A DNA stretch of 64,000 nt from Pyropia yezoensis (lineage: Eukaryota > Rhodophyta > Bangiophyceae > Bangiales > Bangiaceae), in assembly GCA_009829735.1 (NCBI GenBank), contig CM020618.1:4214882-4278881 (forward strand). Direction: 5' to 3'. Both the position numbers and the translations under genes were made by a program. Below the pieces are notes generated by a model that saw only the letters and a program-made list of their open reading frames with translations, searched no databases and was not told the origin of the DNA. Positions 40,441 through 52,369 of this stretch are shown in pieces (the stretch's first letter is position 1; each line of letters starts with the position of its first letter).

Positions 40441-41217
40441 ATGACGCCCGTTTCCCCCCCCCCCACCCTCCCCGGGCGGGGGACGACGGCGGTGGCCCTT
40501 CGGCCAGCGACGGCGGCGGACATGCCCGCGGTGGCGCGGCTCATCCGGGAGCTCGCCGGCTTTGAGCGGGAGCCCGACGCGCCGGCGCTCACCGTCGAGG
40601 ACCTGGTGCGGGACGGGTTCCCACCGCAAGGGGCGGCGGGGGGGGGGATGCCCCCGGCCTTTCACGTCATCCTGGCAGTGGTGGCCCCCGACGGCGGCGG
40701 TGACGGCAGTGGTGGTGGGGGCGGCAGCGGCCACAACGACGGCGACGGCGATGTCGACGGCGACAGCCGCGGAAGAGTCGTTGGTGGTTGTGACGGGAGC
40801 GACGGCGGTGGCAACGTCGACGGCGGTGGCGACGTCGACGGTGACCGTGTCCGTCCCAGTGACGGGGTGGTAGGCATGGCTCTCTGGCACCACACGTACT
40901 CCACCTGGGCCGGCCGCGCGCTCTACGTGGAGGACCTCATTGTGACGGCCGGATGGCGTGGCTGCGGCATTGGCCGCCGCCTCCTGGCGGCTGCCGCAGC
41001 CGCGGCGGTGGCCACCCGCTGCGCGCGGATGGACTGGGTGGTGTACGAGTGGAACGCCCCGGCGATTGGCTTTTACACCCGCGCGGGCGCCACCGTGCGG
41101 GGCAACCTCCGCCTCATGCGGGTGGAGGGGAAGGCGCTTAGCACGTTGGGGGGGGGGAGCGGGGGACGGGGCGTGGAAGGGAGGGCTACCGCCGCGTCCA
41201 CGAGCCCATCTGTCTGA
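40441..41217 (+). CDS. SSAT-like N-acetyltransferase (right copy)
   Basis: Identical 258-residue reading to the left copy at 18135-18911, including the RGCGIG acetyl-CoA loop and the Gly/Asp-rich insert. Both arms being intact supports this as a genuine functional gene. Confidence 0.85.
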   Translation: MTPVSPPPTLPGRGTTAVALRPATAADMPAVARLIRELAGFEREPDAPALTVEDLVRDGFPPQGAAGGGMPPAFHVILAVVAPDGGGDGSGGGGGSGHNDGDGDVDGDSRGRVVGGCDGSDGGGNVDGGGDVDGDRVRPSDGVVGMALWHHTYSTWAGRALYVEDLIVTAGWRGCGIGRRLLAAAAAAAVATRCARMDWVVYEWNAPAIGFYTRAGATVRGNLRLMRVEGKALSTLGGGSGGRGVEGRATAASTSPSV

Positions 41218-42464
41218 GCCCGCCGCCAGTGTGGGGCCGTCAGTGTTGACTGTGACCACTGGCGTGCGGCGCAGGCGCCGGCGCTGGCGGTGCCAGCTGC
41301 GGTAACTCTCCCTGGTGGGGGATTTGGATTGGAGCGGAGGGGAGCATGGGGGCAGTGAGGTGGCTTGGAGGTTAGGGGGCGGGGGAGGCGGGGCTCGCCC
41401 GTCAGGGGCAGGCATGCAGTCCACACTATGACATCGATTGTGCGAAGCCGACAGGCACACACAGCTTTCTTGAAGACGAGCCTCCCCCCCCCTCCCCTCT
41501 CCCACCCGCCGTCAGTCGGCCGCTCAAGTAGTTGCGTTGGCGGAGGCTGTGATGGCGGCGGCCGGTCCACCACCCGGCGTAGGGGAGCAGGCAAAACGGT
41601 CCACGGGGGCGGCGACGACGGTAGCGGAGGCGGCAGCCGGCCCCGCGCGGGATGCCGCCTGCAGCAGCATGAGGCTTCGGACGCGGTCATTCGCCGACCC
41701 ACCAGTCGCCGTGGCGCCGCCGCGGCGCCACCATTGGGTCGGTCCTCCCCCCCGTCCCCCCCCCCACCAACATCCCCACTGCCGTTTGCCTCCCCCCGTT
41801 CCCTCTTCCGCAACTCTCCCCCTTTTCTCTCTGTGCCACCTCCCAATCTTCTCTCCACCCTCCATCCTCTTTCCCCCACCCTCCCCCTTTCCTGCCGTCC
41901 CCCCCCTGCTGCAGCTGCAGCAGCCCCAGGCCGCGTCGCAGCGGGAGAAAGCGGCGACAGCAGCCGGCCACGGTAGCGGCGCGGGCGGTGGCAACGGCAG
42001 CCATCATCGCTCATGGCCTGGGGCCGTGTGGTAACCAGCAGCCGGCGACCAGCAGCCGGCAGCCCCCAGCCATTGTCGCAGCTGGCCGCGATGAAAGCCT
42101 GCCAGCAGCAACAGGCCCACCGCGGCCGCCACACCGGCCCTCATGGTGCGCCGCCACCGATCGTGTGGGGCCCCCCGCCCGTCGCTCGCCGCCAACGACG
42201 TGGTCACACACGCCCGGCCCAGGAAAACGGACACCGAGCGCTGAGCGAGCACTCTCCCGTGGACAGACGCGCACATGGGCGGGAGGAGCGGGAGGGTGCC
42301 AAACGGCGGAGTATCCCGGACAAGCGGTGGTGGCCGCGACGGCGCGCCCCCCCCCCCTCCGCGCAGCGGTGGCCTCTCCGTCTCGTCGGGACGCAGACGC
42401 CGGCGCCGGCCGCCGTGGGCGCGGCGGGAGGGTGGGCTGAAAGGACGATCTATGTTCTATATAT

Positions 42465-43055
42465 TTAGCACGTACTGTACCTACACTTTGACCTTTTTCT
42501 TGGGCGACTATCGCCGCAGGCGCGGTCGCCCGCTGCCGCCGCCGGCGCCGCCGGCGCCACCTCCCCCGCCTCTGCGGTGGTGGCGGCTGCTCCGCGCCTT
42601 GGGCGTGGAATGTCGACGCGCGCGGTCAGGGGAGTCGTCTCGGGCCATGGGGGGCCATTCGTGTGCCTCTCTGGCGAGGCCACCGGTGCGGCCGCCACAC
42701 CCCCGCCCCCCCAAAGCTCTTTCCCGTACACAGCCCTACCCGTCCCCCAGTCCGTGGCAACGGTGGCAGTGGCGACGGCGGGCGGTGGGGGACGGGGGCG
42801 GTGACCAGCGTGGGTGCGGTGACCCCCACGGTGGTGGCGCGGCTCGTCGCCGCCCCTGCCGCCGCGGCAGCGGCGGCGGCGGCGGCGGGCCCCGCCGATA
42901 CGCTGGGAGTCCCCGCGGGGGGTGGCTCTTCTCATGATGGCGGTGGCACCGCCGCGGTCGAGCGGGTGGCGGGCACGCCCCGCCGTCAGTATCTCCGTTC
43001 GTTTTCCTAGCCACGATGGCCAAAACCAAAAGAGGGTACACGCCAACGAGGTCAA
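42465..43055 (-). CDS. Hypothetical basic-tailed ORF (right copy)
   Basis: A 196-codon frame starting MTSLACTLFWFWPSWLG. Its C-terminal 130 or so codons equal the left frame 16312-16887, but the N-terminal part comes from another left frame because of a one-base difference near 42914 (CCCGCGGGGG). No domain is recognised, and the start is unreliable. Confidence 0.25.
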   Translation of the reverse strand: MTSLACTLFWFWPSWLGKRTEILTAGRARHPLDRGGATAIMRRATPRGDSQRIGGARRRRRRCRGGRGGDEPRHHRGGHRTHAGHRPRPPPPAVATATVATDWGTGRAVYGKELWGGGGVAAAPVASPERHTNGPPWPETTPLTARVDIPRPRRGAAATTAEAGEVAPAAPAAAAGDRACGDSRPRKRSKCRYSTC

Positions 43056-43311
43056 CTTATGTCCCCCCTCCCCCCCCCTTCCCCTCCCACCCCTGTGTCC
43101 GCGCGGCGAAACCCCGCTCCCCCGCCCACTCTGGCCGTCGCACCCGGCGGGCGTAAGGCACCTACAGCCCCGTCGCCCAGTCCGCCTACCTCTGCGCTAG
43201 GCGTGGCAGGGACCTGCTCTCCGCCTCGAGGGCCGCCACGGCCTCCTCGAGGGCCGCCACGGAGCCAGACCCCCCCCCCCCCACCGCAAATAGCGCAGGA
43301 CCCGTGTCGGC

Positions 43312-43786
43312 CTAGTCCCGCACGCCTACATCCTCCGCCCGTGCGCTGGCGGCAGGCTCCTCGGACGGTGGCGCGATCGACGCGCTGTCCGACCCGCGGC
43401 CGACCCTCCCCCTCGCGCCACGATCCCCACCGCTGCCGCCGTCGCCACCGCCGTCACCACTGCCAGTGCAGTAGCGCGCCCACCACCGCTGAAACAGCAC
43501 GCCAGCGATGATGGCGAAGGCGAGCGCAACCACGCTGCCCACCACAATGCCAGCAATGACGCCGGCACTCGGCTTTCCCCCGCCCCCCCCCACGACACCG
43601 TCGCCAGCGTCCGCGAGGGTGCACGGACACCCCGGGCAGCATCAGTCCTCGCACTGGTCGCCGGGGGTGCCGAGGTCGCAAAACGGCCGCAGCCGCCGCT
43701 GCGACGGCGGCTGTGCGCAAGGCGGGAGGGAGGGCGGCGCTGCGCACACGACAGGCGGTGGGTTGATCCGCCCCGCCACCGCCGCC

Positions 43787-43845
<59 letters not shown>

Positions 43846-46022
43846 AGCCGGCGGCGAGCCTTCGGCAGCCGCGGCGTCCCCCCCCCCCCCGCCAATGCGG
43901 TGGAGCCCCGCCCCACACAGCGGGGAGGTGGTCCCATTGGCGGCGGACCCGCCCTGGACCGCTCCCAGCGGCAGCTCACAGACGTACGCCGCCGTGACGC
44001 CACAGTCGGCGGGCGACCAATTGGCCACCACCCCGCGCCGGTCGGCGGTGACGCAGTTGCCCGCGGCGGCCGCCGTCGCCGCCGACGGGGGCACCCCTTG
44101 TGGCCACCCGTCGGTGTAGGACAGCGGCGCGCGGCCGCCGCCGCCGAGCGCCCAGGTGTAGACCCCCCCGGCCGCGGGCCGTGACAGGCCAATCCACGTG
44201 GAGTCTTTATCGAGGACCCCCGCCAGCGCCGCTGCCTCGGCGGGCAACCGGGCTGTTGCGAGCCGCCCGACGCCTGCCGGCGTCAGCGCCGCGCACGCTG
44301 CCGCGGCGGCCGCCGCGGGGAGGGCGTCGGCGGGGGAGAGGAAGGGAGGGCAGCCACACGACGGCGGCGTCGAAGGCGGCGGCGGGGCCCGGCGGCACGG
44401 CCGACGGTGGGGGCACAAAGTAGCGGGCTGTGTCGTGGGGCAGACGCTCGGCACTCACGGCGGCCGCCGCCCGCAGCGTCTGCTGCTCGCACGAAGTGAG
44501 GCGCAGGCGGGTGCAGGTGCCTCGCCCAGAGAGCGTTGCAATCGCCTCGTCGGGCGCGGCGGACCGGGACGCGATCTCGGCAAAGGGAATGTCCACGCCC
44601 GCGACGCCCAGCAGGGTTTTCGTGTCGTCATAAAAGGGCATGGCGGTAGTGGTCCTGTCACCAAAGCCTGAGTTGTCCTTGTACTTTTCTGTGACGTGAG
44701 AAGCCGTGCAGGGGATGGCCCGCTCGATTCCTGGACGCACAGTGTAGGCCCCATCGACGTCGGAGTGCTGCAGCATCTTCCCGATGGCGTAGTGCCCTTC
44801 TGGATCCTTGGTCAAAGGGGGAAGCCCATACTGCACAGCAGGCAAGTAGTCCATGGCGGGGAAGTAGCCTACTCGACACGCTTGCTCCATACTCCGCCCA
44901 GTAGACTTGGTCGCGGCAATCATCAACGTCTTGTCCAAGGACGCAAACAGCACCGCCCCGCCGATGCCATCGCCGCCGACGCCGACGCCGAGGCCGTCTC
45001 CGTACCCATCCCACGCACGCAGAGCCGACCGAACCAAGCCACAGCTGACGCTGCCACCACAGCCGCCGCTGCCGCCGCCGCCGCCACAGCTGCCGCCACC
45101 GCCACCGCGGCACCGCCGTCTGAGAAGAGAGCGTCAGTGGTGGCGGGGCTGGTGAGGGTTCTGCTGGCGGATCCACTCCCGCACCCACCAACTGTGCATA
45201 CCACTCCACCCACGTGCACGGAGAAGCAACAGGGGGGGGGGGGGGGGGGGGTGGAGGGAAGCGGGGAAGAAAGCAACCAAGAAAAAAAAGACCAAAGACA
45301 GAAAACGCGGCAAGTAGGCCGTGTGAGTCGTCTGGACCCAGAGTGTGGGGCGTGGCGGCGGCGGGTGTGGTGGCGGTTGGCCGGGTTGGCATGGCGCCAA
45401 GAAGAAGAAAAAAAAACGTACTTTTCATAGTCCTCAGCGTCATCTCGTGGGGGCACACGGCGCGCGCGGCCGCGTTGCGCACGTACACCCCCGCCGTCCA
45501 GGCAGACATGATAAACTGGTCCCGCGGCAGCAGAGCGGGCGCATAGGTCTGGGGCGACGCCCAGTGACGAAAGACCGCCGCTGCGGCGAGGCGCACTTCG
45601 GCCGTGCTCATTGGCGCTGCGGCCAGCGGCGGGAGGGGTGCAACGGGGGGGTCCAGCGGGCGTCTGGAGCGCCACCTCCAGGGTGGACTTTTTGCCCATC
45701 CCCGCGGCGAGGCGGCTCGTTGCCAACGCCACGGAGGGGGCGATGGTGCCCAGAAAGGGCTCGAACACGACCGCAGGGAAGGTGTCTTCCTCTGGCGCCG
45801 CCGCGTGGTCGATGGACTCAAAAAAGGCGCGCCGTTCCGTGAAGAGGGGGCTACCCCCGCTCTGGGAGGCGTGGCGGAGGTACCCGCCGCCGCTACACCC
45901 AGGGCCGCTGCAACCACAGCCGCACGTGCGCTCCTCGTACGTGTACGTGCGGTGCCCCCCGGCATACCCAGCCGGGGTGCCCAAATCGTGGGCGCCGCCG
46001 CCGCTGCTGCTGCCACCGCCAT
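43312..46022 (-). pseudogene. Cache plus C-type-lectin receptor (right copy, frameshifted)
   Basis: This is the mirror of 13340-16042. One extra C near 44349 splits the Cache part (45037-44207 frame) from the lectin part (44454-43642 frame). The in-frame TGA (43642-43644) and the downstream transmembrane segment are the same as in the left copy. This arm gives a better N-terminal reading: frame 45984-44923 joins ERTCGCGCSGPGC, PLFTERRAFFESIDHAAAPEEDTFPAVVFEPFLGT and ALATSRLAAG without a break. Confidence 0.6.
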
Positions 46023-46708
46023 AGCCGGCGCATATCTGCCGTTCTCACCACTACCAACATCTCCTATACACTTACTGGGGGCCGTCCTCGCCGGCGCACG
46101 GTCGTTGGGCAGGCACAACCACCCGTGGGGGGGTTGGTGGCTGCCCTTCGAGTGTGTTCTTTCGTCGTCCCTCACCCTCCCCCTCGACCGGTCGTCTCCC
46201 TACCTTGCTCTCCCCTCCCTCCGTCGACCCTCCCCCCTGCCCCCACTGGCCGCGGTGGATGGGTGGTGGGGCTGACGCGGTGACTGCAACCCCCCGTCGC
46301 GGCGTCTGCGTCGGGAAATGGCGATTGTGTGTGCCTCGCAATCCAACGCTGTTGATTGTCTGTGTCGGGCAATGAGGATTGCGTTCTCATCCCGCAGAGT
46401 GCGCCCAAAATAGCTGCTTGCATTGAATACTTCTCTTGTAGCGCTTTTGACCGCTTTGCGTCATTGTTTCCGAAGCGACATGACGCCGCCAGGAATCTCC
46501 ATACTTGCGCGGGGCATGCAGTGCCCGTACGTCCTACAACTGAGCTACCAGACACCTCGCAAGTAGGACAGTGTTCTTCTTGTGCAGAGACCGGTCAAAA
46601 AAAAGGCATTCCAGTCGCTCCTCCGCCCTACGGCCACAGACCTTCATCAGCACATCATCTGTTTCCGGAGAGTCTCATGCTGTTGCAGCTGCCCTACAAA
46701 ACATTCAG

Positions 46709-46931
46709 CCCTCGATATGGAGGGTTTACTCTCGATATCGGAGATATCTTGCCCAATATTGGGGGTAGATTCCTCAAAATCATGGGTGAACAGGAGCACA
46801 ATCCTCAATATCGGGGACTGGTTGCCGGACTTCAAATCAGCAGCCTCGATCTTGGGGACACTGCTTCATATCTGTCGCTCGGCAGCCGCGATATCGAGGG
46901 CCAACGATCGGAAACCCTCGATTTCGACGGC
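46709..46931. repeat. Array of GATATC-centred short palindromes (right)
   Basis: Reverse-complement copy of 12431-12653 with the same set of variants (CTCGATATGGAGGG, CTCGATATCGGAGATATC, CCCAATATTGGGGG and others). Confidence 0.7.
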
Positions 46932-47099
46932 GTTACTGTATGTCCTGGGACTCTTGAATCTCGAGTCTTTCGGATCCTTGCAGACCCTTCTCGATCAGGT
47001 CTAGAAGTCCCCAGAGGGCTGCCAGCTACGTTCCAAGATGGCATTTGTCTTGCTCCATAATGACCCTTAGAGTGGGACGATTCCCAGATGTCAATCTGA

Positions 47100-47837
47100 A
47101 TGCTCATTGGTCGACGTGCGCAGCGAACGCGTATAAAACGACTCCGCAAGAGCCACCTCGAGCGTCGTTCCCAGTCTCAGAATCTACCGTCAGCCGCACA
47201 CGCGGTTGTTTCGACCCGACTTAGAGACGGCCATCCCTCCCGAAGCTTGGAGCTTTCATCCGAGGATGGTATTGGTAGAGCTCTGTTGCCCCCTCGGACA
47301 ACGGCAGCTCCCTTGCAAGATCAGGAGCTGACCTGCATGCGAGCAGTGCTTTCCGCTGACGCCATCAACTTGACAGACGACCCGGTAATTGCCACCAAGT
47401 ATTTCCGGTTGAGGTTTGCTGGAGGCGGAATTGCTTGGGCAAGGCCGATTAGGGCGGGAAGCGATTGTCATCGACGCCGTAACTTCCTTCTTCGCGTTAA
47501 TTCGACTGAAAGGCGGCGGGCACCTAATGGGCAGGTCGAAGATGTAGCTGTGAGCACCTTTGGCGCAGTGCTCCACTATGCTGCAGTCACAGTCCATGGG
47601 GAACCTGGTCACAAGGTCTTTGCCTACGTGGAGCGCGTTAAGTCTGCTCGTGACAGAGCTGGCAGGTACGGATACGCTGCGAGAAAGTGGGGAAGAGACT
47701 GCTTTTCTGGCTTAGGAGGGGCCAAACAGTATGTCCCTGTTGGCGCTTTGGATGCTGTGGTAGGCACTTTGGAGCGCGAGGGCGTTCATGCTGTGCTATT
47801 TGATCGTAAGCCATTCTCGGAAGAGAGCTCTAGGTGA
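47100..47837 (+). CDS. Transposase-like protein C-terminus (right copy, intact)
   Basis: An unbroken 245-residue frame (the left copy has one extra A). It begins with a basic stretch (RTRIKRLRKSHLERR) and ends in STFGAVLHYAAVTVHGEPGHKVFAYVERVKSARDRAGRYGYAARKWGRDCFSG, followed by VPVGALDAVVGTLER. The C-terminal block resembles the tail of CACTA-type Tnp2 proteins, but no catalytic DDE region is included, so it would be a remnant or a domesticated fragment. Family assignment is tentative. Confidence 0.4.
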   Translation: MLIGRRAQRTRIKRLRKSHLERRSQSQNLPSAAHAVVSTRLRDGHPSRSLELSSEDGIGRALLPPRTTAAPLQDQELTCMRAVLSADAINLTDDPVIATKYFRLRFAGGGIAWARPIRAGSDCHRRRNFLLRVNSTERRRAPNGQVEDVAVSTFGAVLHYAAVTVHGEPGHKVFAYVERVKSARDRAGRYGYAARKWGRDCFSGLGGAKQYVPVGALDAVVGTLEREGVHAVLFDRKPFSEESSR

Positions 47838-48270
47838 GAAAATGTGGTTACATTTCGGTTCGGTTGCTTCTCTTCTTTTATTTTAAGCTTTGCTCTATCC
47901 ATCGATCTGTGCCGCTGGCGGATAGACCTCTTTAACAGACTGTCCTCACTGATGGCAAAGAAAAAGCACGCCGGCGGAGGTCCAAGCGGCTGACGACTGA
48001 GAAAGTTTAACGCAGGTCGCCGCCTCCTTTTCATAGGCGCACGTGGCCTGTGCTCACACGTGGAAATACTTAGCACTCGTGGAAATCCACCTTGCGCAGT
48101 GGAAGTATTGTAATCGCATTGCCTGGGGTCACCTCTGCCGAGGCATCCTGACCTCAGCTTCAGCAGATATGTACTTTTCTTGCTCGACTGCCGGCATACT
48201 ACTCAAGTTAATTCCAGGAGATTCGCCGCGATCCTGCTGGAGGCCAGAGATCACGGCGGCGGCCCGCGCG

Positions 48271-48464
48271 CAGGGCGACGTGTACACTTCAGCGCGTGCT
48301 GTACAGGATGGATGTACCACCGCATCACCGCACTCAACCATCATCTCTTGTCTCTTTGTCCGCTCGCCCCCCCCGTCGCTCGCGGCTTAACTGCCCTGTC
48401 CCTCCCCTCTCCCGGACCTTCCCTGATTCACCATTCGTACCTGAGCTCTCTTTTGGGCGACGCC
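48271..48464. other. Unique flank beyond the inverted repeat
   Basis: Sequence shared with the left arm ends here. The pyrimidine-rich stretch (CCTCTCCCGGACCTTCCC) before ATG 48465 could be a promoter or 5' UTR; no TATA box is obvious. Confidence 0.35.
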
Positions 48465-50484
48465 ATGGGACGCAAGCGCAAGCGTGGGCAGCAGCGCGAC
48501 GGTGAAGGTAAGTTTTACAGCACTGGTGCTCTCCCGCACATGTCTTTCTGGGGTGAGACGACGTTGAGGAGCATGGGTCTGTGAGAATTAAATGTTTGCG
48601 TAAATCGTCTCTCTTGTTCTTCCCTTCCTGTCGCGGTGTACTGCCAACGCTTGGTGCCTTGCACGTTTCTTCGGAGAGCAACCTCATAGCGGCCGCTGTA
48701 GCGGCGGCCTCGATGTTGGGCACGACTGGACGCGGTACAAATGTGGGGCTTCAAGAGCTACTACAGTCTCTCTCCCCTCCGCTGGTGCGCACCGCCCCCG
48801 ACGGGACGGCGCCCCCCCCCCCCACTGTCGGCGAGCAGCCGCCGGCACCCAGTACCTCCTCCATTTTAGCGGCTTCCTCAGGGGATGTCGGCACGCGTTC
48901 GGCGCTACCGACGCGGCAGGGACGCACAAGGGCATCAACCAGAAGCGGAAAATTGAAGACCACCGTGAACTCCACCGTCGCGGATGCAGGTGCTTTATCG
49001 CTCGCGGGGGGACGCGCATCTCGCCCAAGTCACGATGCATCCCCCCAGCTGAGATCCAGAGTAAGACTACCAAATGGGGCTACTTTGCGAAGAACACCGC
49101 AGGTGGCTCGGACCTCGCCATTGTCATTGGCGACTTCCCCGCTGCCTCCGCCGCCACCTCGGAATGGGCTAGGGGTCTCCACCATGACGCCCCCCCTCCC
49201 TGACGTGGCCATCCCGCGCTCCTCTCTCCTGATCGCTCCCCCTTAATCGCGAGCGACGGCTGCGCAAGTGCACCTGGCGCGTCTCCAAGGCGTCGGATGG
49301 GGTACAGCGCACGGGCTGCCCTCTAATCTGCCGCCCCCCCCAGCTGTTTGCGAGGCCTTTTCTGGGCCACCCGCCCCCCCCGCACACGTCGTGACGCCTC
49401 TGATAGAGCCCCACCCCCCCCACTCCTCAGTGGAAATATTGCCACCCCCGCCCCCCCCATTTGCGGCTCCTGCGCTGCCACCCCCCCCCCCCCGTTTGTG
49501 GCTCCTGCGCTGCCCCCCCTTGGCACATCATTTGTGGTTCCTGCGCTGCCCCCGCCCCCCCCATTTGCGGCTCCTGCGCTGCCACCCCCCCCCCCCCCGT
49601 TTGTGGCTCCTGCGCTGCCCCCCCTTGGCACATCATTTGTGGCTCCTGCGCCGCCCCCGCCCCCCCCCTCGGTTGTGGCTCCGTCGCTACAGTTGGCTGG
49701 GTCTGGGCCCTGTCCCGGCCCCCTCCTGTCTTTTGCGGCGGCTCCTGAGCCGTCGCGCTCTGCTCCGCCGTCTGTTGGCGCTGGGGATACGACGTCGAGG
49801 CGGAGAGAGCAACTTCCAGCGCCGTCGCGGCCGGCAGCTGCCACTTCTCGGGCGACGACTGAGGCGTCCCTGACCGGCCGGGGAGCAGGCTCTGGGAGAC
49901 CATCAAGGACGCACACCAATGGAAGGTGCGGTATTGTCTTGCCCAACGACCCACACGCGAGCATGCGCACGGTGAGCGCGCCACCCCCCCCCCTGGTGGA
50001 GATGGAGGCTTACACGGACGCTGACTTGGGCATATCAGCGGCCGAGGCAAGAGACGCGAAGGGGAAGGTGCGGACGGTCGTGAAGAGCTTCAATCCCGAA
50101 CTGACATTTACGAACCAGGAGCGGGACGCGATCGCTGCGGCTGTAGTGTACTTGGAGGCGCACCTCCCGAAGCTTGCTGTGTGTAAGAGGTCGTGGGGCA
50201 CGTGCGCACTCCTGCCACGCGCGGTCAACAACCGGACGACGTACTGGAAGGCGCAGCGCGCCAGCCGGGCTCGAGCTGCTGTGGCAGCTGCGTCGGGACC
50301 AGCGGTGCGTCGTGGACCGAGAGGGGTGGAGGCGATTCCGGTTGCTGTCGTAGTGGCGCCCACCGCGCAAGCTGCAGCTGCCCCGCCGTCAGGGCCAGCA
50401 GTCGTGGCGGCCGCGGGAGCAGCGCGGCAGCGGCGGCAGCGGCAGCCCAGCCGACGCCTGACGAACCTCGATAGATTACGGTAA
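48465..50484 (+). CDS. Pro-rich protein of unknown function, spliced
   Basis: ATG 48465 opens a basic peptide MGRKRKRGQQRDGE that runs into a consensus splice donor (GAAG|GTAAGT, 48508). Protein-like codons continue in 48716-49246 and in a separate 378-codon frame, 49348-50484. The latter is Pro/Ala-rich at first, then has a compact C-terminal domain (about 49998-50260: YTDADLGISAAEARDAKGKVRTVVKSF..., ERDAIAAAVVYLEAHLPKL, NNRTTYWKAQRASRARAA) and an Ala/Arg tail. No family is recognised. The basic N-terminus and Arg-rich end suggest a nuclear protein. Exon joints after the first are uncertain, and C-runs may have caused frame errors. Confidence 0.4.
49448..49680 (+). repeat. About 104-bp minisatellite in Pro-rich coding region
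   Basis: Two full units and one partial unit carry CATTTGCGGCTCCTGCGCTGCC, C-run, GTTTGTGGCTCCTGCGCTGCC and CTTGGCACATCATTTGTGG. In the coding frame they give repeated Pro-Ala-Leu-Pro-Pro blocks (FVAPALPP). C-run lengths differ between units, so frame preservation depends on sequencing accuracy. Confidence 0.75.
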
Positions 50485-51719
50485 TGCAGTGCCAAACTAA
50501 TGAGAAAGTAAAACCAACACTGAGCGATGAAGGCTTCAAATTAACAATGAGGAAGAAGAAAGTATTTCATCATTTAACGAAACAATTCGGTTCGTCAAGC
50601 GCTGGAACTGAAGCGCCTTAGGGATGAAGCGTTGATACGGATACGAAGGTCGTGCTGCAGATCGACGCTGCGAGGGCCTCATGTCGCATTTGTAGGGCTG
50701 CCGGGCAGTAGTCCTCGGCGGCCGTGGCCGCCGAGTCGTAGCCGGCGCAGCGAGCCTCGAACGATTCGTCGCCAGATGTGGCGGCGGCGTGACGCATGCA
50801 GAGGGATGGCCGGCGTCGAAAGTTGGACGCCACGTGTCACGTGGCACCCCCTCCCATATCCATTGGTATCGACCAGTACGGGCACAACAGCCGGCCACAA
50901 GTCGCCCACGGCCGCCCGCCAGACCTGTCTTCCACGGCGCTGCTGTCGCACGGGGAAGCGGCAAAGGCACCGCGAGCGGCGGAGAAGCGGGCTGCGAGTG
51001 GTCCGCTCGGCTCGTCAACTAGCATCTCTTCGCCACCGCGGGCATCTTTTTGCCACCGCGGACCCCCTACACCTCACTTGCGGGCGGCCACCGCGCCCAC
51101 CGCCGCCGCCTTTGGAACGCCGCGGGAATACCGGGTCGCCACCTTCCCCCAAACTCATTTCCCACCGAATTCACGCCGCGCCCGCTGCCGCCGCGGACAC
51201 GGCCGTCCCGGTCGCCAGCGGTCCAGCTGAAGTCCAAAACAGATTGATACTCTCCACGAGTGGTGGAGGCGGCCCGACGCCAACACCACGGAAATCAGGC
51301 GGAGGGGAGGCAGGCCGCGGGGGTTATCTACCTCACAGGCCATCGCCGCTGCCGCAACCACTGCTGCTGCTGTTGCTCTGGCGAAACACGTGTGGGGGTC
51401 CAGACAGAACTCCCGGTGACGCGAGGTAGTGCCTTCGCCGCTGCCTCCCCGCTGAGGTCGTCCAGGTGGCTCCCACTCAATGGTAGAGGCGGGGGCGATG
51501 GGCCGCCCAACCAGCAGGTTGTTTTCCAGCCTTGCCTCGTCAGGGAACCGCTACTGCGCCCCGTGCGGGGCGTACTAGCCCGACGGGGCGTACTACTGCC
51601 GCGTCAGCGGGCGGTGCGTGCCCGGCTGGGACCACCACTGCCCGCTAATTTGCTCCGCTTTCGGCGCGGGGAACGGCCACCCCTTGCTTCCTGCCACGGC
51701 CGCCGCTGCTGGAGAGACG
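50485..51719. other. No supported gene
   Basis: An AT-richer patch (50490-50650) right after the upstream gene probably holds its 3' end. The rest is GC-rich with only shadow frames on both strands. Confidence 0.45.
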
Positions 51720-51730
51720 AGGGTCGCGTC

Positions 51731-52369
51731 CATGGTCACGCCGCCGCCGAGCAAGCGGTCTAAGTTCAACGACAATAAGGTCGCGTCGACATCCGGCCCC
51801 CTCGGTGAGCCGCCCGCCATCCGCACCGGCCCCCGGACTGGACCCCCCCACTCCCCGTCCCAGGAGCCCCGCCATTGGCTGCACCCGGCACCCCCCCCCC
51901 CTTTCTCGACATGATGGAGGCCTACTTCCAGCAGCCCCGAGCGGTCAAGATGGCCGACGCCCGCCCCGACCTGGCCTACCAAGTGGGCGTGACGCCCAAC
52001 GGCGTTGAGGTGCCCCGCGACGTGGCGCCATTTGTCGCGTCCCTGCCCGACGCTTCCCAACACCCCGCCGTCGCGGCGGCGGCGGCGGCGACGGCGGCGG
52101 CGGTGGCGGCGGCGGCAGCGGCGGTGGCGGCGGCGGCAGCGGCGGCGGAGGCAGCCGAGGAGGACACTCAGACCGCGGCGTGCGGGCGGGTGGGTGGGCG
52201 GCTGGGCCGCTTGTCGGGTAAGGGGGGTGGCTGGGTGACTGCTGAGCGACAGGGAGCCGGCCTGAATGGCCGTGTGGGGAAAAGGGGGGTAGGCGCCTGC
52301 GAGGTGTCGCCGCTGCTGCAGCAGCACGTGGCCGCAACGCCGCGACGGCGGCGGGGGGCGAGTGGGTGA
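51731..52369 (+). CDS. Possible 2-oxoglutarate-dioxygenase-like N-terminal fragment
   Basis: ATG 51731 opens MVTPPPSKRSKFNDNKVAS..., and a second frame (51905-52369) reads FLDMMEAYFQQPRAVKMADARPDLAYQVGVTPNGVEVPRD before dissolving into poly-Ala and low complexity. The MEAYF.QP...K..ARPDL.YQVGVTP.G.E.PR pattern resembles the N-terminal part of some algal and plant 2OG-Fe(II) dioxygenase-like proteins; this is a recollection of pattern, not a proven match. No HxD...H iron site is seen downstream, so the gene is a fragment or its remainder is lost in frame-broken sequence. Confidence 0.3.

Larger units (their letters stand above)
33788..48270 (-). repeat. Right arm of 14.5 kb inverted repeat
   Basis: This is the reverse-complement copy of 11090-25573. 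The match ends at about 48270, where the left arm meets its gap, so the match could extend further. Base differences sit in homopolymers such as CCTCC/CCCTCC at 44349, the poly-G at 45231-45250 and CAAACC/CAAAACC at 47414. Confidence 0.95.
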
